Assembly: GCF_047511655.1 (NCBI RefSeq)
Contig: NC_133396.1
Coordinates: forward strand, 133,495,490 to 133,559,489
Direction of reading: 5' to 3'
Source: Castor canadensis
Taxonomy: Eukaryota > Chordata > Mammalia > Rodentia > Castoridae
Length of the DNA stretch: 64,000 nucleotides
Part shown: positions 11,561 to 22,640 of the stretch, one piece after another
How the letters are laid out: each line of letters opens with the position of its first letter
Numbering within the stretch: position 1 is the stretch's first letter
Notes under the pieces: model-generated
Database searches by the model: none
What the model saw: only the letters and a program-made list of their open reading frames with translations
Told to the model about the DNA's origin: nothing
Program-made: the position numbers and the translations under genes

Positions 11561-12710
11561 TGCTTGAGAACCCATTAGCATATATATATTTTTTAATTTA
11601 GAGAGGTGGTTATTAAGTGCAAACATTATTAAAGTTTAAATTTTATTATATTGAAAGCAAAGTTAATACTTACTTAAAATGAATCCATTCTATTTTACTA
11701 CAATTTACTACACTGTCATTGAATGCACTAGAGCTATCTATGCTTGAGGTCATTTATGCTTATTACCTCTGTATAGAGGAGATGTCATATAGGAACCTGC
11801 TACTGTGGGTCTGTTCCCATCTCTGCCCTGAGAAGCATCACATTGGTAGCTTGGAATCAGCTTTGGTGGGAGAATTTACACCACAGAATCTGGATACTCA
11901 TAACTCAGGGCTTAGTTTATTGTTTTGTTGATGGTCTACCCTTTAAAAAGTGAGAGGGAAATAATAACGCAGATAAATCTTAAAAAGCACATTGTTTCTA
12001 TGGTTCCTACATTGTAAATAACACAAAACTGAGCAAATATTCTTCCACTATTCAAAAACTGTTATCCAGTAAAATATCCAAACATCCAATGTCATAGTAA
12101 GTGGTTATGTTAAAATTCTCTAGGAAGTGATGGATTATTCAGTGAATGATGAAACAATTTGGAGGTCTATCTTAAGAACATCACACTCAAGAATAAATTT
12201 TTCATGGATTAAAGCTTTCAGTGGATAAAGTATTTTTCTTTTCAAAGAAAATGTAAGAGAATATCTTTGCAATCAACAAGTTGGTACCACACAGGTCCAT
12301 TTTCAAGAAAGTTCTCATTGGTGAGCTGGTGTGGGAGGCCAGTGTCCAACTGTTGTTGTAGCCTGGACCCACTTCTGCTTTTATGGTATAGTCATGCTGG
12401 TCTTGGGAGAGGGCACCACCCAGTGACTAAGCAAGGCGTTAGTTCAAGCCATTTCCACTGAATGTGCTATTCCTTGGATGGGCAAACTTTGCTCTGGAAT
12501 CCCTAGTGGATGGAAAAGACTTCGTCAAACTTTGTATTCTGGTCTAAGAGCTCTCTACTCAGTCATGTGTTCCCATTTTTTCTTTCTTAGATGTTATTAT
12601 TCTCCCCAAATACTTCATCTAAGGATCTGCTTCCTGAAAAGCCCACTTGCAACAATCTTTGTAATTTTGATTTAGGAAAGGACTTTTTCCTATACTAATT
12701 AAAAAGTTGT
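11561..12710. other. no identified feature
   Basis: AT-rich sequence with a TATATATAT run near 11580. Three openings of 64-70 codons (11719, 12267, 12478) have no recognisable family and no linked splice signals. Confidence 0.5.
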
Positions 12711-12714
12711 TATG

Positions 12715-13215
12715 ATAGAGAGTGAATAACATTGAAATACATTGCATCCGTGTAGGAAAAAGACATAACAAGAGGCACTGAAAGATATTGAATAATAGAG
12801 GGTAGAGAGAAAGGGTAAGGAAGAGTAGTAGAGGGGTTTAGACTGACTGATGTACAAGATACTTGCAGGTGAAATACCATGGCAAAACCCCTTTGAAAAA
12901 TGAACATATGCTTAAATAATGAAGGACAGGAATATAAAACATGTCTGGTTATATGGAGGGTCTGAGAGGGAGGGAGAGGGTGAATGGCAAAGGTAAAGGA
13001 TAGTGAATATGGTTGAAGTACTTTATGTACTTGTAGGAAGATATACTTTTCATACATGTATGAAACTTGTGAAATTATTTTAAGTAGAGGGGAGGGGATG
13101 AGGGCAAATGATGGTGGGGATGAACCTAACAACAGTACATTGTAATATGGAAATGTCACAATGAAACCCTCTGTACAACTAATATATGCCAATAAAAATG
13201 TAAAAAAACCCCACA
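12715..13215 (+). mobile_element. LINE-1 3'UTR and tail
   Basis: G/A-rich L1 3'UTR in + orientation ('gagagggagggagagggtgaatgg', 'agtagaggggaggggatgaggg'), ending 'cacaatgaaaccctctgtacaactaatatatgccaataaaaatg' and an A-rich tail. The 200-codon minus-strand opening across 12710-13312 is only the reverse complement of this 3'UTR and is rejected as a gene. Confidence 0.8.
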
Positions 13216-13284
13216 AATGTATGAACACAACCCTTAAAAAATTAGAAAAATATATGTAGACCAAGCTTTTCTTAGTAAGTCTCT

Positions 13285-13302
13285 CTCTCTCACACACACA
13301 AA
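13285..13302 (+). repeat. short (CT)(CA) microsatellite
   Basis: CTCTCTCTCT followed by CACACACACA, a small simple repeat just right of the L1 tail. Confidence 0.7.
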
Positions 13303-13405
13303 GATCTACCATAAGAGTTCATTGAATTTTTGTTGGAATCACTAATTATTTTATTATGTGAGTAATGAGTTTGGAATTCTGAACACTGAATTTAGACAAG
13401 GTTCT

Positions 13406-13522
13406 TTTTTCTTTTGGAGACAGGGTCTCTCTGTGTATCCCAGGCTGGCCTTGAATTTTTGATCCTCCTGCCTCAGCCTCTTGAGGGCTGGGATTTTAAG
13501 TGTGGACCACCAGGTCCAGCTC
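13406..13522 (-). mobile_element. B1-like SINE with target-site duplication
   Basis: The + strand shows GGAGACAGGGTCTCTCTGTG, 'caggctggccttgaatttttgatcctcctgcctcagcctc' and 'ccaggtccagctc'. It is flanked by AGACAAGGTTCT (13394-13405) and AGACTAGGTTCT (13523-13534), a 12-base target-site duplication with one change. Good preservation. Confidence 0.9.
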
Positions 13523-13689
13523 AGACTAGGTTCTAATAGCAATTGTTCATTGCATATGAAGAGTGGTCATCTTCACTGAGTGGGATTCCGACTAAATTTT
13601 TTCTGTTTGCTAAAATGTATATTTCTTTATGATGATGTTGGCACCATGGCTGGAGGCTTGGGTATTAACCCCACTCAGCTCAACGAAGA

Positions 13690-13775
13690 TTTGTTCAGAA
13701 CACATAGATTGCCAGGTATTGTCCTAAACACTAGGTGATTCAAAAACAAGTCAGATTTCCCTTGCTTTCCAGGAT
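13690..13775 (+). repeat. mammalian-wide repeat fragment (MIR/L2-like)
   Basis: 'gattgccaggtattgtcctaaacactaggtgattcaaaaacaagtc' resembles the ancient 'tgccaggcactgttctaggtgctgg...caaaaca' repeat also seen near 2.8 kb. Confidence 0.4.
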
Positions 13776-14008
13776 CTGACAAACTAGAATCAAGGCCAAA
13801 GACATGTGGTAGGAGTGTTTTGCTCAATTGATGGCATTCTATCTTAATTCAGTGTGGTCAAATTAATTTTGTTGACAAACTATGCTCCAGATTCAGGAGG
13901 TAGCACCATTATATCTAGAAAATTACTGGTAGATTTACTTAAGGAGAAAAATCCATTCTTTTTCTTGGTGACACAAGTTTTTACTCACATTACTTCAAAT
14001 GGCACTGG

Positions 14009-14090
14009 GGGGCTGGGAATTTAGCGCCATAGTAGGGGGCTTGAATAACAACCTTGAGATCCAGGGTTCAGTTCCCAGCACCAAAACAAA
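14009..14090 (+). mobile_element. ID-like SINE
   Basis: GGGGCTGGGAATTTAGCGCC, then 'ttgagatccagggttcagttcccagcacc' and an A-rich (CAAA)n tail. This is the head-on orientation of the tRNA-derived ID family. Confidence 0.8.
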
Positions 14091-14094
14091 CAAA

Positions 14095-15585
14095 CAAGCA
14101 TACTACAACAGCAAACAAATAAACAAAAAAACGGAGGCACTAGGAAGTGACTGGTGTGTTAGAGAATTTTTCCCAATACATGGCTAGTTAGCAGCACTCT
14201 CCAGTTAACATCAGCAAGGTCTGTGCTAGCTGGAGGCATCATAGATGTGTTGCAGCTATAAATAGAAAGGCTGTGCAAGTATGATGAGTGCTCTTCTTTT
14301 CTGTCACACATGTTCCTGTGCTGAGATCCCTTCCTTGATCTCTGATAATCGACCCTTTCCTCCCTACAGTGGCAAGAAGATGAGCGCCATATGTTCAGAA
14401 ATAAGAATAGGAATGAACACTGTAGCATTTCCTGGCAATCAAAGAGGTTACAAAAATTTAAAAGCCATTTAGATTAATATTGGATGAAGACTGTGTAGGA
14501 ATGAACAGGAAACAGTTGTGTTCTAAGACCTTGAAATCAGCTGGCCCCAAATCCCTTTGGACAGAGAGAAATATGTGTCTGAAGAGGCCAGTGGTACTAG
14601 ACTAAACTCGGAGATAGTGATGATTTAGAAGCTGGCATTGCAAAGTTTTTAGTTCTGTGTGTAAATTTTAACACCCCCACCCACATCCACTGGGTCTGCC
14701 TGAGGAAAGACACTCTAACTCATCGAAGTCAACCTTCAAAGGAAAGTTAATCAGAAGTGGGGCTGGAGGAGAGGAGAGCGGACTCATTTTATGTCTAATC
14801 CATCAGGGCAGAAGTCTCTGAGTGTAGTCTTCCAAACAGAAAAGATTGCTTATTGTTTTCTTTGTCGATCTGTCACATATCTGGCAATGTCCCAAGAAAC
14901 TCAATTTATTCTCTAGGGTCTTAGAACCGAAAAAAAAAAAAAAAAAAAGACAAAGGAGAGCCTTTTCTCATGGTTGCTCAGAGGAAATGAAATGAAAATC
15001 TTGTGTGGCAGTTATTACAAAAGAAAACCCTCTACAACTAAGAAATCTTCTATGCAATTTCTGTGTTTGACTATTTTTGAATTTAAAGCACAGATGCCTG
15101 AGAAAAGGCTATACATGATATCAACATTTCATGGACAGTTTTTAGTTGAGTTGAAACTCTTATGGTAAGATATTGGGGAAGAAAGGGGAAACTGCAAAAT
15201 CATGAGTTTCCAGTAGTTTTCCATGGTGTTTATGGTGATAAAAACAATGTGTCCCCAGATACCTGGGCTTGACATCGAGGAATTCAGGCCTTGAGCCCAC
15301 AGCTCCAAGTCAAGGGACTGTGCTTTGTACCATGCTGCTGTCTCCACCCCCACCCATGGAGCCTCCATGGTAGATTAGCTATTCTGTGATGCTTCACATA
15401 GGAAAACTAGTGTATTTCATTGGTTTTAAGACATTTGCCTCACATCTTTGTCTAAAGATGGACTATGTCTTATTTTGATGGCCCACCATTATTTAATTGG
15501 TAGCATTCTTTTCTTTCTTAATGAGAAACAAAATATTGGTCCTATTTTAAAATAGACTAAGTAAAATACCACAGTAATAATGATA
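14095..15585. other. no identified feature
   Basis: About 1.5 kb without recognised genes or repeats except a pure A run of about 20 bases at 14929-14948. The openings at 14159-14472 (both strands) and 15129-15368 have no recognisable domain. Confidence 0.5.
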
Positions 15586-15589
15586 TCAA

Positions 15590-15815
15590 TATCAGTTCCA
15601 TTTTTGAGACCCTTCTATGTCTTAGTTACCTACTAAGTGTTTTGCAGTTGGTATCTTATCTAAAGTAATACTCACAAAAGTCTATAAGGATTTGCCTTAT
15701 TTTACATATCAGAAATCTGAGACAAGGAGAGTTTAATTTATTGGAAATAAAGCTTCCAGAGCCCAGGTTTATCTGAATTCAAACTCTATCATCTTTCTAC
15801 TGTCTTACATTGCTT
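15590..15815 (-). mobile_element. MIR element
   Basis: Reversed MIR core on the + strand: 'tacctactaagtgttttgcag', 'ataaggatttgccttattttacatatcagaaatctgagaca', then 'gagcccaggtttatctgaattcaaactc'. Confidence 0.75.
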
Positions 15816-15869
15816 CTTAGGATAGCTACAGCTGCCTCTTTTTGCCCAGTTCCAGTAAAAAAAAAACAG

Positions 15870-16112
15870 TGGAATGATAATAATAGCATAAACATTTATA
15901 TGTCCTTTGTGCAAATGCTGTGCATGTATATATGTGTGTAAACTCATTTGGTACAGCATACCCAAAGGCAGGGACTATTACCATCTCTCTTTCACAGAAG
16001 AGGAAACTGAGGCATAGAAGCACTGCTCATGTACACACAGCTCATCAGTGTTGAGCTAGCATTGAGCCAGGCAGGAAGTTTGTCTCCAAGTCTTGACTTT
16101 CTCACACTAGGA
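15870..16112 (-). mobile_element. MIR element
   Basis: Reversed MIR: 'aggcagggactattaccatctctctttcacagaagaggaaactgaggcatagaag', then 'cacacagctcatcagtg'. This is the best-preserved MIR in the window; it follows another MIR in the same orientation 55 bases away. Confidence 0.85.
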
Positions 16113-16394
16113 TTAGCAGTACACATTAGGGTCCTCGATTCTCAGTAAGAGTTGCTAGCCAGTGTCCACAGGCTTTACCCACAATTTACTCATGTGTTTT
16201 CAGGAAGCAATGCAATTTATATTCCAATTTGTTGTGTTCCCTCCCCAGTATCTCAGATCATATAAGCTTCATGTACAACAGGCTTTTTGTAAGTTGCAAA
16301 GGAAATTATATATTATTTCTCCTTCAGAAGATTTTTTAATTGAAATATCTGGGCTTATTTATATAAAACAACTAAAGTAAATTATAGGGGGAAA

Positions 16395-16575
16395 AAGGAA
16401 TGGAACTTATTTAGCACTTGATATGAACTAGGAATTTTGCTTATGTTACACATAATGTATAGTCTTTATTTTATAGATCAAGATGCTGAGGGAAGCTGAG
16501 ACATATAACATCAGCAAGGTGTTATCAATGACAGGCCAACCCAGGTCTGTCTGGTACCCAAGCTTATACACAAGC
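16395..16575 (-). mobile_element. MIR element
   Basis: 'gaacttatttagcacttgatatgaactaggaattttgc', 'ttattttatagatcaagatgctgagg' and 'ccaacccaggtctgtctg' give a reversed, diverged MIR. Third minus-strand MIR within 1 kb. Confidence 0.7.
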
Positions 16576-19230
16576 AATGACTAAAATGCACATTGCAGAT
16601 ACAGGGAAGGACTGAAAGGGAAATGTGAGTTGAAGTCAGTGGATCTGGAAGATGGAAAGGAAGTTGTAGAAAATGTAAGAGGAAAAGCTGAAAGCAACAG
16701 TGACTTACCATGTTTAGGAGGTCACTGACTCTGTAGGAGCTCAAGCATTTGATAGGAGTGGGAGGTAAACATGGCTCCCACTTCATTTCTTAATGCAGGG
16801 TGCTAAAAGATCACATAAAAAGTTAGAACCTGACTAGGAGTCATGGTGAGGTATTAAAAGTCCCCAAGGAGAGTCTGATGGGAAAGATGATAATTGGTGA
16901 AATGAAATTATTATTAAGTGAGCACATCGATTAAAATACAGCTGAGGTTAATGGAAAGTCGATCACTAAAACTTAAAATTTGGCGAATGATACAGAAAAT
17001 GTGGCTAAGCTTTTGTCACAAATCTGCTGCTTTTTAAAAAATTGTCATAGATCTTCAAAATAATGCCCAGGCAATTGAAAAAGTCAGTGTGTGATTTATA
17101 GTATACCATCGAATTTGAAGAGCTTAGGATGGAGGTTTACTTAGAGCTCATGAAGACAATGATTTAAAGTATGGAATGGAGCCACCAAGTGTGGGCAGTA
17201 AGAAAGTTCATTGGAAAAACAGCCTGTCTTCTTTTGCCTGGAGAAAAACCAGAAGCAGGGAGGATCTGTCATCAATCAGCGTGTCTAAATGACTCTATCA
17301 CCCTCAAGAACGCAGTTCAACATGGGCTTTTCAAAGTTAAGATGGATCTCTCTTTCTCTCTCCTTCCTCCCCTCCCTCAGGCCCTACCCAACCACCCTGT
17401 GTGGTTACTCCAGGACAGAGTCAGCAGTGAACTGGAACTGATGTTTGGAAGAGAGCACTGTGAAGTCAAAGCATCAGCTGGAGCAGAAAATCCAAGAAAC
17501 AAACATTTCTTTGAAAATGACCCTATGGTTGGGCCATTAGAACTGTGAATGAGAATACTTCAGAATCTTAACCCAGAATAATGTAGCATGTTTTCTCTCC
17601 AAACTTCTCTACAATATGTTTTCTTTTGTACTTTTCCCTGACTCAAAATTTCAGGAAGTTTTAATGATGTTTATTTCTGAATGACTTAGAAGCATCTAAC
17701 GCTGTAAGACAATATCAGACTTTATTGTGCAGTTTCCATTGAAACGTTCAACCGATAGTGATTGTCTTACCAGGAGACTGACAGCAGGAAGCGAAGAATT
17801 CCATGCAGCATGTACCTTACCTTAAGAAGAGAAAAATACTTCAAGAACTCAAATTTAATATTTCTCTTTGATGTACATAAAGCTGAGAGCTCCTGCAAGT
17901 ATTTTTTTTGTTTGTTCTTTTTTTTTTAATGTTGCTTTGATATCTCACTCAAAACAAATCCTTTAACAATTTTGTTTTTTTCTGTTCAAAAAGAGGCTGA
18001 GAACATGAAGCAAGGCTTCATGGGCAAGGGATTTAAGTTAAATGAATGTAATTCAAGTGTGTACAGTTCACTACATTTTTATATGGTTAAAAATTAGAAG
18101 GATTCTGGCCTGATAAGTGAATGAAGCCTTGTTTTAATACCACTCATGAATTAGGATGATTATTCTGCTCCCAGCCAAACATAAAATGAAGTATTGTAGA
18201 CTGTGCAGTCAGTCTAGGAAGCTCTGTAACGTTCACCTGATGAATTCGCAATTGAGGAAGAAAAATACTGCTTTTGATGATGCAATAACCCTTTTTCATA
18301 TCATTACTTGATATATTTATGGTATTTTGTACTATTGCGGACATGTTTAAAATCAAGAAACCAGAACAAAATAAAGGAAGAGGTTACTTCCTCAGGTAAA
18401 TGTTATTAGTTAGAAATAAAGCCAGAAACACAGTTGCCTGACTTGTAGGATTTGACTTGGTGAGACATGGGGTGATGAGGAAAGATGGCACAATGAAGAG
18501 AGGGGGAGGGGGAAAAAAAGAAGCCTATCCAGAAAGAGTGTGGTACAGGTGAAGGAGAAACTTGAAGAGGATTTCTTATATACTAATTTAGAATAGCTGA
18601 GAATTGTTTTCTAGAAATTTCAATGAAAATTCAGTCTCAGGGAAGGTTCATCTTTAGAAAAATGCAGTCTCTGTAAAGTTTCCTCTGACTGTTTTTGAAT
18701 GAAGCTCCCAAATACTGGTAAATCCAAAGTACAGAAGATCAAAAGTGGGTAGGGAAAACTTACTAGGGTAAAAAATAGAATTAAGACCCAAAAAATTATA
18801 AAGATTGGAAAATTGGGTCAAAACAAAGAATGTAAAATATAGGATTGACAAATTAGAATTTGACATTTAGATTCTTAATCTAATAGACAGATCCTCTTTG
18901 CTCTAGTTTAGTTCAGAGCCCATGAGTGTACTTCTTACCCATCACCTGGCACTAATGAAGGCTGAACTTGTTGGTATACTTGTAATTCTCTCCTGAGAAC
19001 CTGAAATTAGTGTAGGTCAACTGTGTCCACCAAGGTGCCTCTTCTAATAGCTAAGATCATGGGTTTTGCCTTTAAGGGACTTTCATTTGTGTCTAGGATC
19101 ATACATCCTGCCACAGAAACTGGGGAGAAGTTACTTAGCCGTTGTAATCTTTGATTCCTCCATATAAAAAATGTAATGATGGAATCTAACTTTAGAGGTT
19201 GACTGTGAAGATTAAGCAAGGTGACATGTA
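16576..19230. other. mostly unassigned sequence
   Basis: About 2.65 kb with no recognised repeat. It includes a 125-codon + strand opening (17171-17548) with no recognisable domain, a polypyrimidine-rich patch at 17345-17385 and a T-rich patch at 17900-17930. Because interspersed repeats are scarce here, it is one of the better places in the window to look for conserved non-coding DNA. Confidence 0.45.
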
Positions 19231-19234
19231 ACTA

Positions 19235-19450
19235 TAGTTATCAGCAGACTTCAGAGCCAAAGTGACTGAGTTTGAATTCTACCATTCTGAATTATTCATT
19301 TGGTTTTCAGAAAGTTGTTTGATTTTTTGTGACAGCAGTTTCCTCATCTGCTACGTAGAGGTGATATATAGTATCTACCTCACAGATTTTGGGTATCAAA
19401 TACTCAGAGCAGTGACTGGCACATAGAAAGTATGTAATAAGTAATGGTGA
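19235..19450 (+). mobile_element. MIR element
   Basis: Forward MIR: 'tgactgagtttgaattctacca', 'cagtttcctcatctgctacgtagagg', 'gtatctacctcacagattttg', 'cagtgactggcacatagaaagtatgtaataa'. Confidence 0.8.
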
Positions 19451-20600
19451 TTTTTATTTACTTCATCAGCAAATATAAGCTGGGACTTCATGTCTTCAGT
19501 TTAAATAGTGTTACTACTACTTTTTATGTTATCTTTCTGAGTACCAGTGGGAGCTGTGATCCAAATCCTTGCTACTTAATGACCACCTCATGTGTCAAAA
19601 TTAAGTAACTTTCTTCCCCATTTCTAATTTAAATTTAGATCTTGCTGTGAACCACAATTCTTACTCTCTCCATGTTACCAGGATTTCATTTGCCCTCATC
19701 CCAATTCTAGCAACTAATTTCAGGATCCTTCAACTATAGGTGGGACAGCCTCACACCAATGAAGATGAATTCCCATGGAAAGATGTCTCAAACTCACCTA
19801 ATGACAAGAACCTTCTCTTGCTTAGAAAGCCACCCATCATAGTTTTTGGATTTCCATGTGGCTACAGATCAAAATCAACTTTCATGGCATATCCTATGCT
19901 GGGACTTAGGGTTCTAGACATCCTTCAAGATCAGACACCACATAGCTGTCCTGGTATGCATTCCTCCAGTCACACACCCAACTCTTGCAGCCATCACTAA
20001 TGCTCAACTAATTTATACTGACCTAAGAGAAGGCTGGTGTATGATGGGGAACATCTTGAAAGACTCACCATATGAATTCACAATTTTTAAATATTGGTCA
20101 TCAGCTTGAGCCACAAGAATGATTACACTTTTAAAATAAGGTCACTGAAGTCATTTTCTTATTTTCACTTTTTTTTCTCTTTTCCCTAAAATTTTCTTGC
20201 AGATAATTTCCTACTCTACTGCTCTCTTTTGGGTGTTCCATGACCAAGGAGTGTGTATATTGTTTCCATGTCTACATCTTCCATAGAAAAGCAGTGAAAC
20301 CCCCTGCACAGTCACCTATCTACCTGCACCTTTTTGTTAGTACTTTTACTGTACCTTTAAATCTCCAAAAATGCAATTTTTAAAAATTTTTATATATTTT
20401 CAAAGTATTAGCATGGATGCTTTCTTCATAATTCAGACAACTACTTGGATGATATGTATTGAATTGGTAATAGAGTAGAAATTTTAAGGTTGTGCACACT
20501 ATGTCTTAGGTTATAGATTTAAGTCTTCTATTGGTGTTCTGGTATCATTAAAATTGTAATTTATATTCTGATCATTCACTTAATTTTGTGTGTGTGTGTA
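19451..20600. other. no identified feature
   Basis: About 1.1 kb of AT-rich sequence. An 86-codon opening (19740-20000) has no recognisable domain. Confidence 0.5.
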
Positions 20601-20606
20601 TGTGTG

Positions 20607-20806
20607 ACTAGGGTTTGAACTCAAGACTTTCTGTTTACAAAGCAGGTACTCGATCATTTGAGCCACACCTCCAGTCCATCTTTTGTTCTAGTTATTTTGG
20701 AGATGGGATCTTACAACCTGTACCAAGCTGACCTTGAATGGCAATCCTCCCTATCTCAGCCTCCCAATGAGCTAGGATTAAAGGGGTGAGCCACTGATGC
20801 CCAGCT
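20607..20806 (-). mobile_element. composite ID+B1 SINE
   Basis: In + strand order: reversed ID-like half ('ctagggtttgaactcaag...catttgagccacacctcc'), then reversed B1-like half ('tttggagatgggatcttac...cctcccaatgagctaggatta...gtgagccactgatgcccagct'). The element therefore reads B1-ID on the minus strand. A (TG)n run lies at its tail end. Confidence 0.85.
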
Positions 20807-21069
20807 GCATTTAATTTTTTTATTGTTGTTGTTCAGCCTCCTAATTAAATTTGATTCAACCAATACTTATTCAAAATAGTCTACCATTTGGAAAAACCTG
20901 CCCACCCCCCCCCAAAAAAAGGGAAGAAATCAAAACAAAGTATGGATTTTAGCTAATAATAATAAATCAATAATTGTGACAAACGTACCAACCTAATTAA
21001 GATGTTGACAGTGGGGGAGCTAGGTGTGGAGGATACAGGAACTCTCTATACTATCTTTGCAATTTTTCT

Positions 21070-21174
21070 TTTTTATTCATTTATTTTTTTCTTTATTTTT
21101 GTGCTGGGTGGGGGTACATTGTGGCATTTGTAAAGGTTCTTACAATGTATCAACTACATACTTGAAATTCACCC
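21070..21174 (-). mobile_element. very short LINE-1 3'-end insertion with target-site duplication
   Basis: About 105 bases: a T-rich tail, then 'gggggtacattgtggcatttgtaaaggttcttacaatgtatcaa', the reverse of the L1 3' end seen at 57.0 kb. It is flanked by identical 16-base repeats TCTTTGCAATTTTTCT at 21054-21069 and 21175-21190. The perfect duplication indicates a fairly recent insertion. Confidence 0.9.
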
Positions 21175-21319
21175 TCTTTGCAATTTTTCTGTAAATATAG
21201 AACTATCTGAAGTAAAAACTCCATTAAAAAAATTGAAAGCAGGACAGTAGGTTAGGTCATGAATATAAACTTCCTGAAGACTAGACTCATGTCTATTGCA
21301 ATTTTCTACTTGATTCTCT

Positions 21320-21396
21320 TGGAGGTGCTGAGGATCAAACCCAGGGCATCCTGCAACTAAGTAAGCACTGTCCCTCTCAGTTCCACCCTCAGCTCT
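21320..21396 (-). mobile_element. ID-like SINE
   Basis: 'ggaggtgctgaggatcaaacccagggcatcctgcaactaagtaagcactg', then a diverged right end 'ttccaccctcagctc': reversed ID family. Confidence 0.8.
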
Positions 21397-21399
21397 CCT

Positions 21400-22215
21400 T
21401 ATCCTTAATCTAATGTCTTTTTTTTTCTATTCTAGAATCAAATCCAATTTAAGGTATCATATCATGTTTAGAAGTTGTTTCTCCCCAGATTCCTCTTGGT
21501 TGCACTGGTTTCTGAAATTTTATTTGTATTTGATGACCTTGACAGTTATGAGGAATGGTGACCAGATATTGTATAGTCTGCCTTCCGATTGGAATTTTTC
21601 TGAACTTTTTCTGATGATTAGGCAGGGGTTATGAACTTTGTGGAAAAGATTACAGATGGGAAGTGCCATTTTCATCCTGCCACACCAAATGTGCACAACT
21701 CACTTTTGTTGAGGCTGACCTTGGCTACTTGGCTGAGGTAGAGTAACTGTGAAGTTAGTGTTCGCCTCGCCTTTCCATGCTGTTCTCCTGGAAGGAAGTC
21801 ATAATGCACAGACCACACTTCAGAAGTGAGAATCATGCTACGTGTGTTATTTGGAATTGTGTATGTCCAAAAGTTAATTGGAATTCTTGTGCGTGGGAGA
21901 GTTGTCTATTTTCCCACATGTATTTATTTATTTATTCAATAATTTAATTACATCAATATGATACATGCATATATATAACTACATATATTTGTATATATAT
22001 CTACATACACATATGTAATATATGTTATATATGTATATATTTATAATATGTTTCTTGTTTTTTATTTAAATTTTTTGAGCTTTGACCATGGACCCTGTCC
22101 AGTCTGGTTTCTTTCTTTTAGCATTATGTATTTACAATTTAGTCTTTACATGGACTGGCAGAAGCTTTCTTTATTTTTCTTTACTTTTGATCTTGCCTAT
22201 ACTACAATATAGTCT
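21400..22215. other. unassigned AT-rich sequence
   Basis: No gene or classified repeat except the AT-rich simple tract listed separately. A 73-codon opening (21413-21634) has no recognisable domain. Confidence 0.45.
21958..22050. repeat. AT-rich palindromic simple repeat
   Basis: About 90 bases of alternating AT/ATAC/ATGT units with many short inverted repeats, for example around 22005-22040. Likely to form hairpins or cruciforms and to vary in length. Confidence 0.7.
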
Positions 22216-22217
22216 TG

Positions 22218-22350
22218 AGGACAAGGTAGCGTCCATGCCTGTAGTCCCAGGTACTTGAGATTCTAAGGGAAGAAACTGAATCCAGGTGTCAAACATTCAA
22301 GACCATTCTGGACAACATAGAAAGACCCTGGTCCCCCTTAAAAAAAAAAG
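22218..22350 (+). mobile_element. B1-like SINE
   Basis: 'gcgtccatgcctgtagtcccaggtacttgagat', 'cattcaagaccattctggacaacatagaaagaccctg' and a 10-A tail: a 7SL-derived monomer in + orientation, adjacent to an ID element that may be the second half of a composite. Confidence 0.8.
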
Positions 22351-22369
22351 CCTGTACCCTCATGTTCAA

Positions 22370-22446
22370 GGGCTGGTGATGTAGCTTAGTGATAAAGCAC
22401 TTGCCTCTTATATAGGAGGCCCTGAGTTTGGTCCCCAGCACTACAG
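22370..22446 (+). mobile_element. ID SINE
   Basis: GGGCTGGTGATGTAGCTTAG, then 'aagcacttgcctcttatataggaggccctgagtttggtccccagcac', close to the rodent ID (BC1-type, tRNA-Ala-derived) consensus. It retains A-box-like and B-box-like blocks. Confidence 0.88.
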
Positions 22447-22494
22447 TTACTTAAGAAAGAGAGTCAGCATCAAGGGAATGGACTCTGTCTTAGA

Positions 22495-22640
22495 GAACCC
22501 CTGCCAACCAAAATTTTGACCCCATAAGACCAATTTTAGACTTTTGACCGCCAGAACTGTAAGATACAAATTTGTGTGATTTTATGCCATTGAGTTTGCA
22601 GAAATTTGGTACAGCAGACATGAGAAAATAATATAATATC
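22495..22640 (+). mobile_element. MaLR/MLT1-like LTR end
   Basis: 'ccgccagaactgtaagatacaaatttgtgtgattttatgccattgagtttgcagaaatttggtacagcagacatgagaaaataatata' matches the 3' end of MLT1-type LTRs in + orientation; the 5' part is missing. Confidence 0.7.

Noticed and set aside
12710..13312. 200-codon minus-strand ORF with hydrophobic stretches
   Set aside because: It is the reverse complement of an L1 3'UTR and tail; similar false frames arise at the other L1 3' ends.
22370..22446. possible tRNA gene
   Set aside because: tRNA-like because ID SINEs derive from tRNA; the A tail and many sibling copies show it is a SINE.
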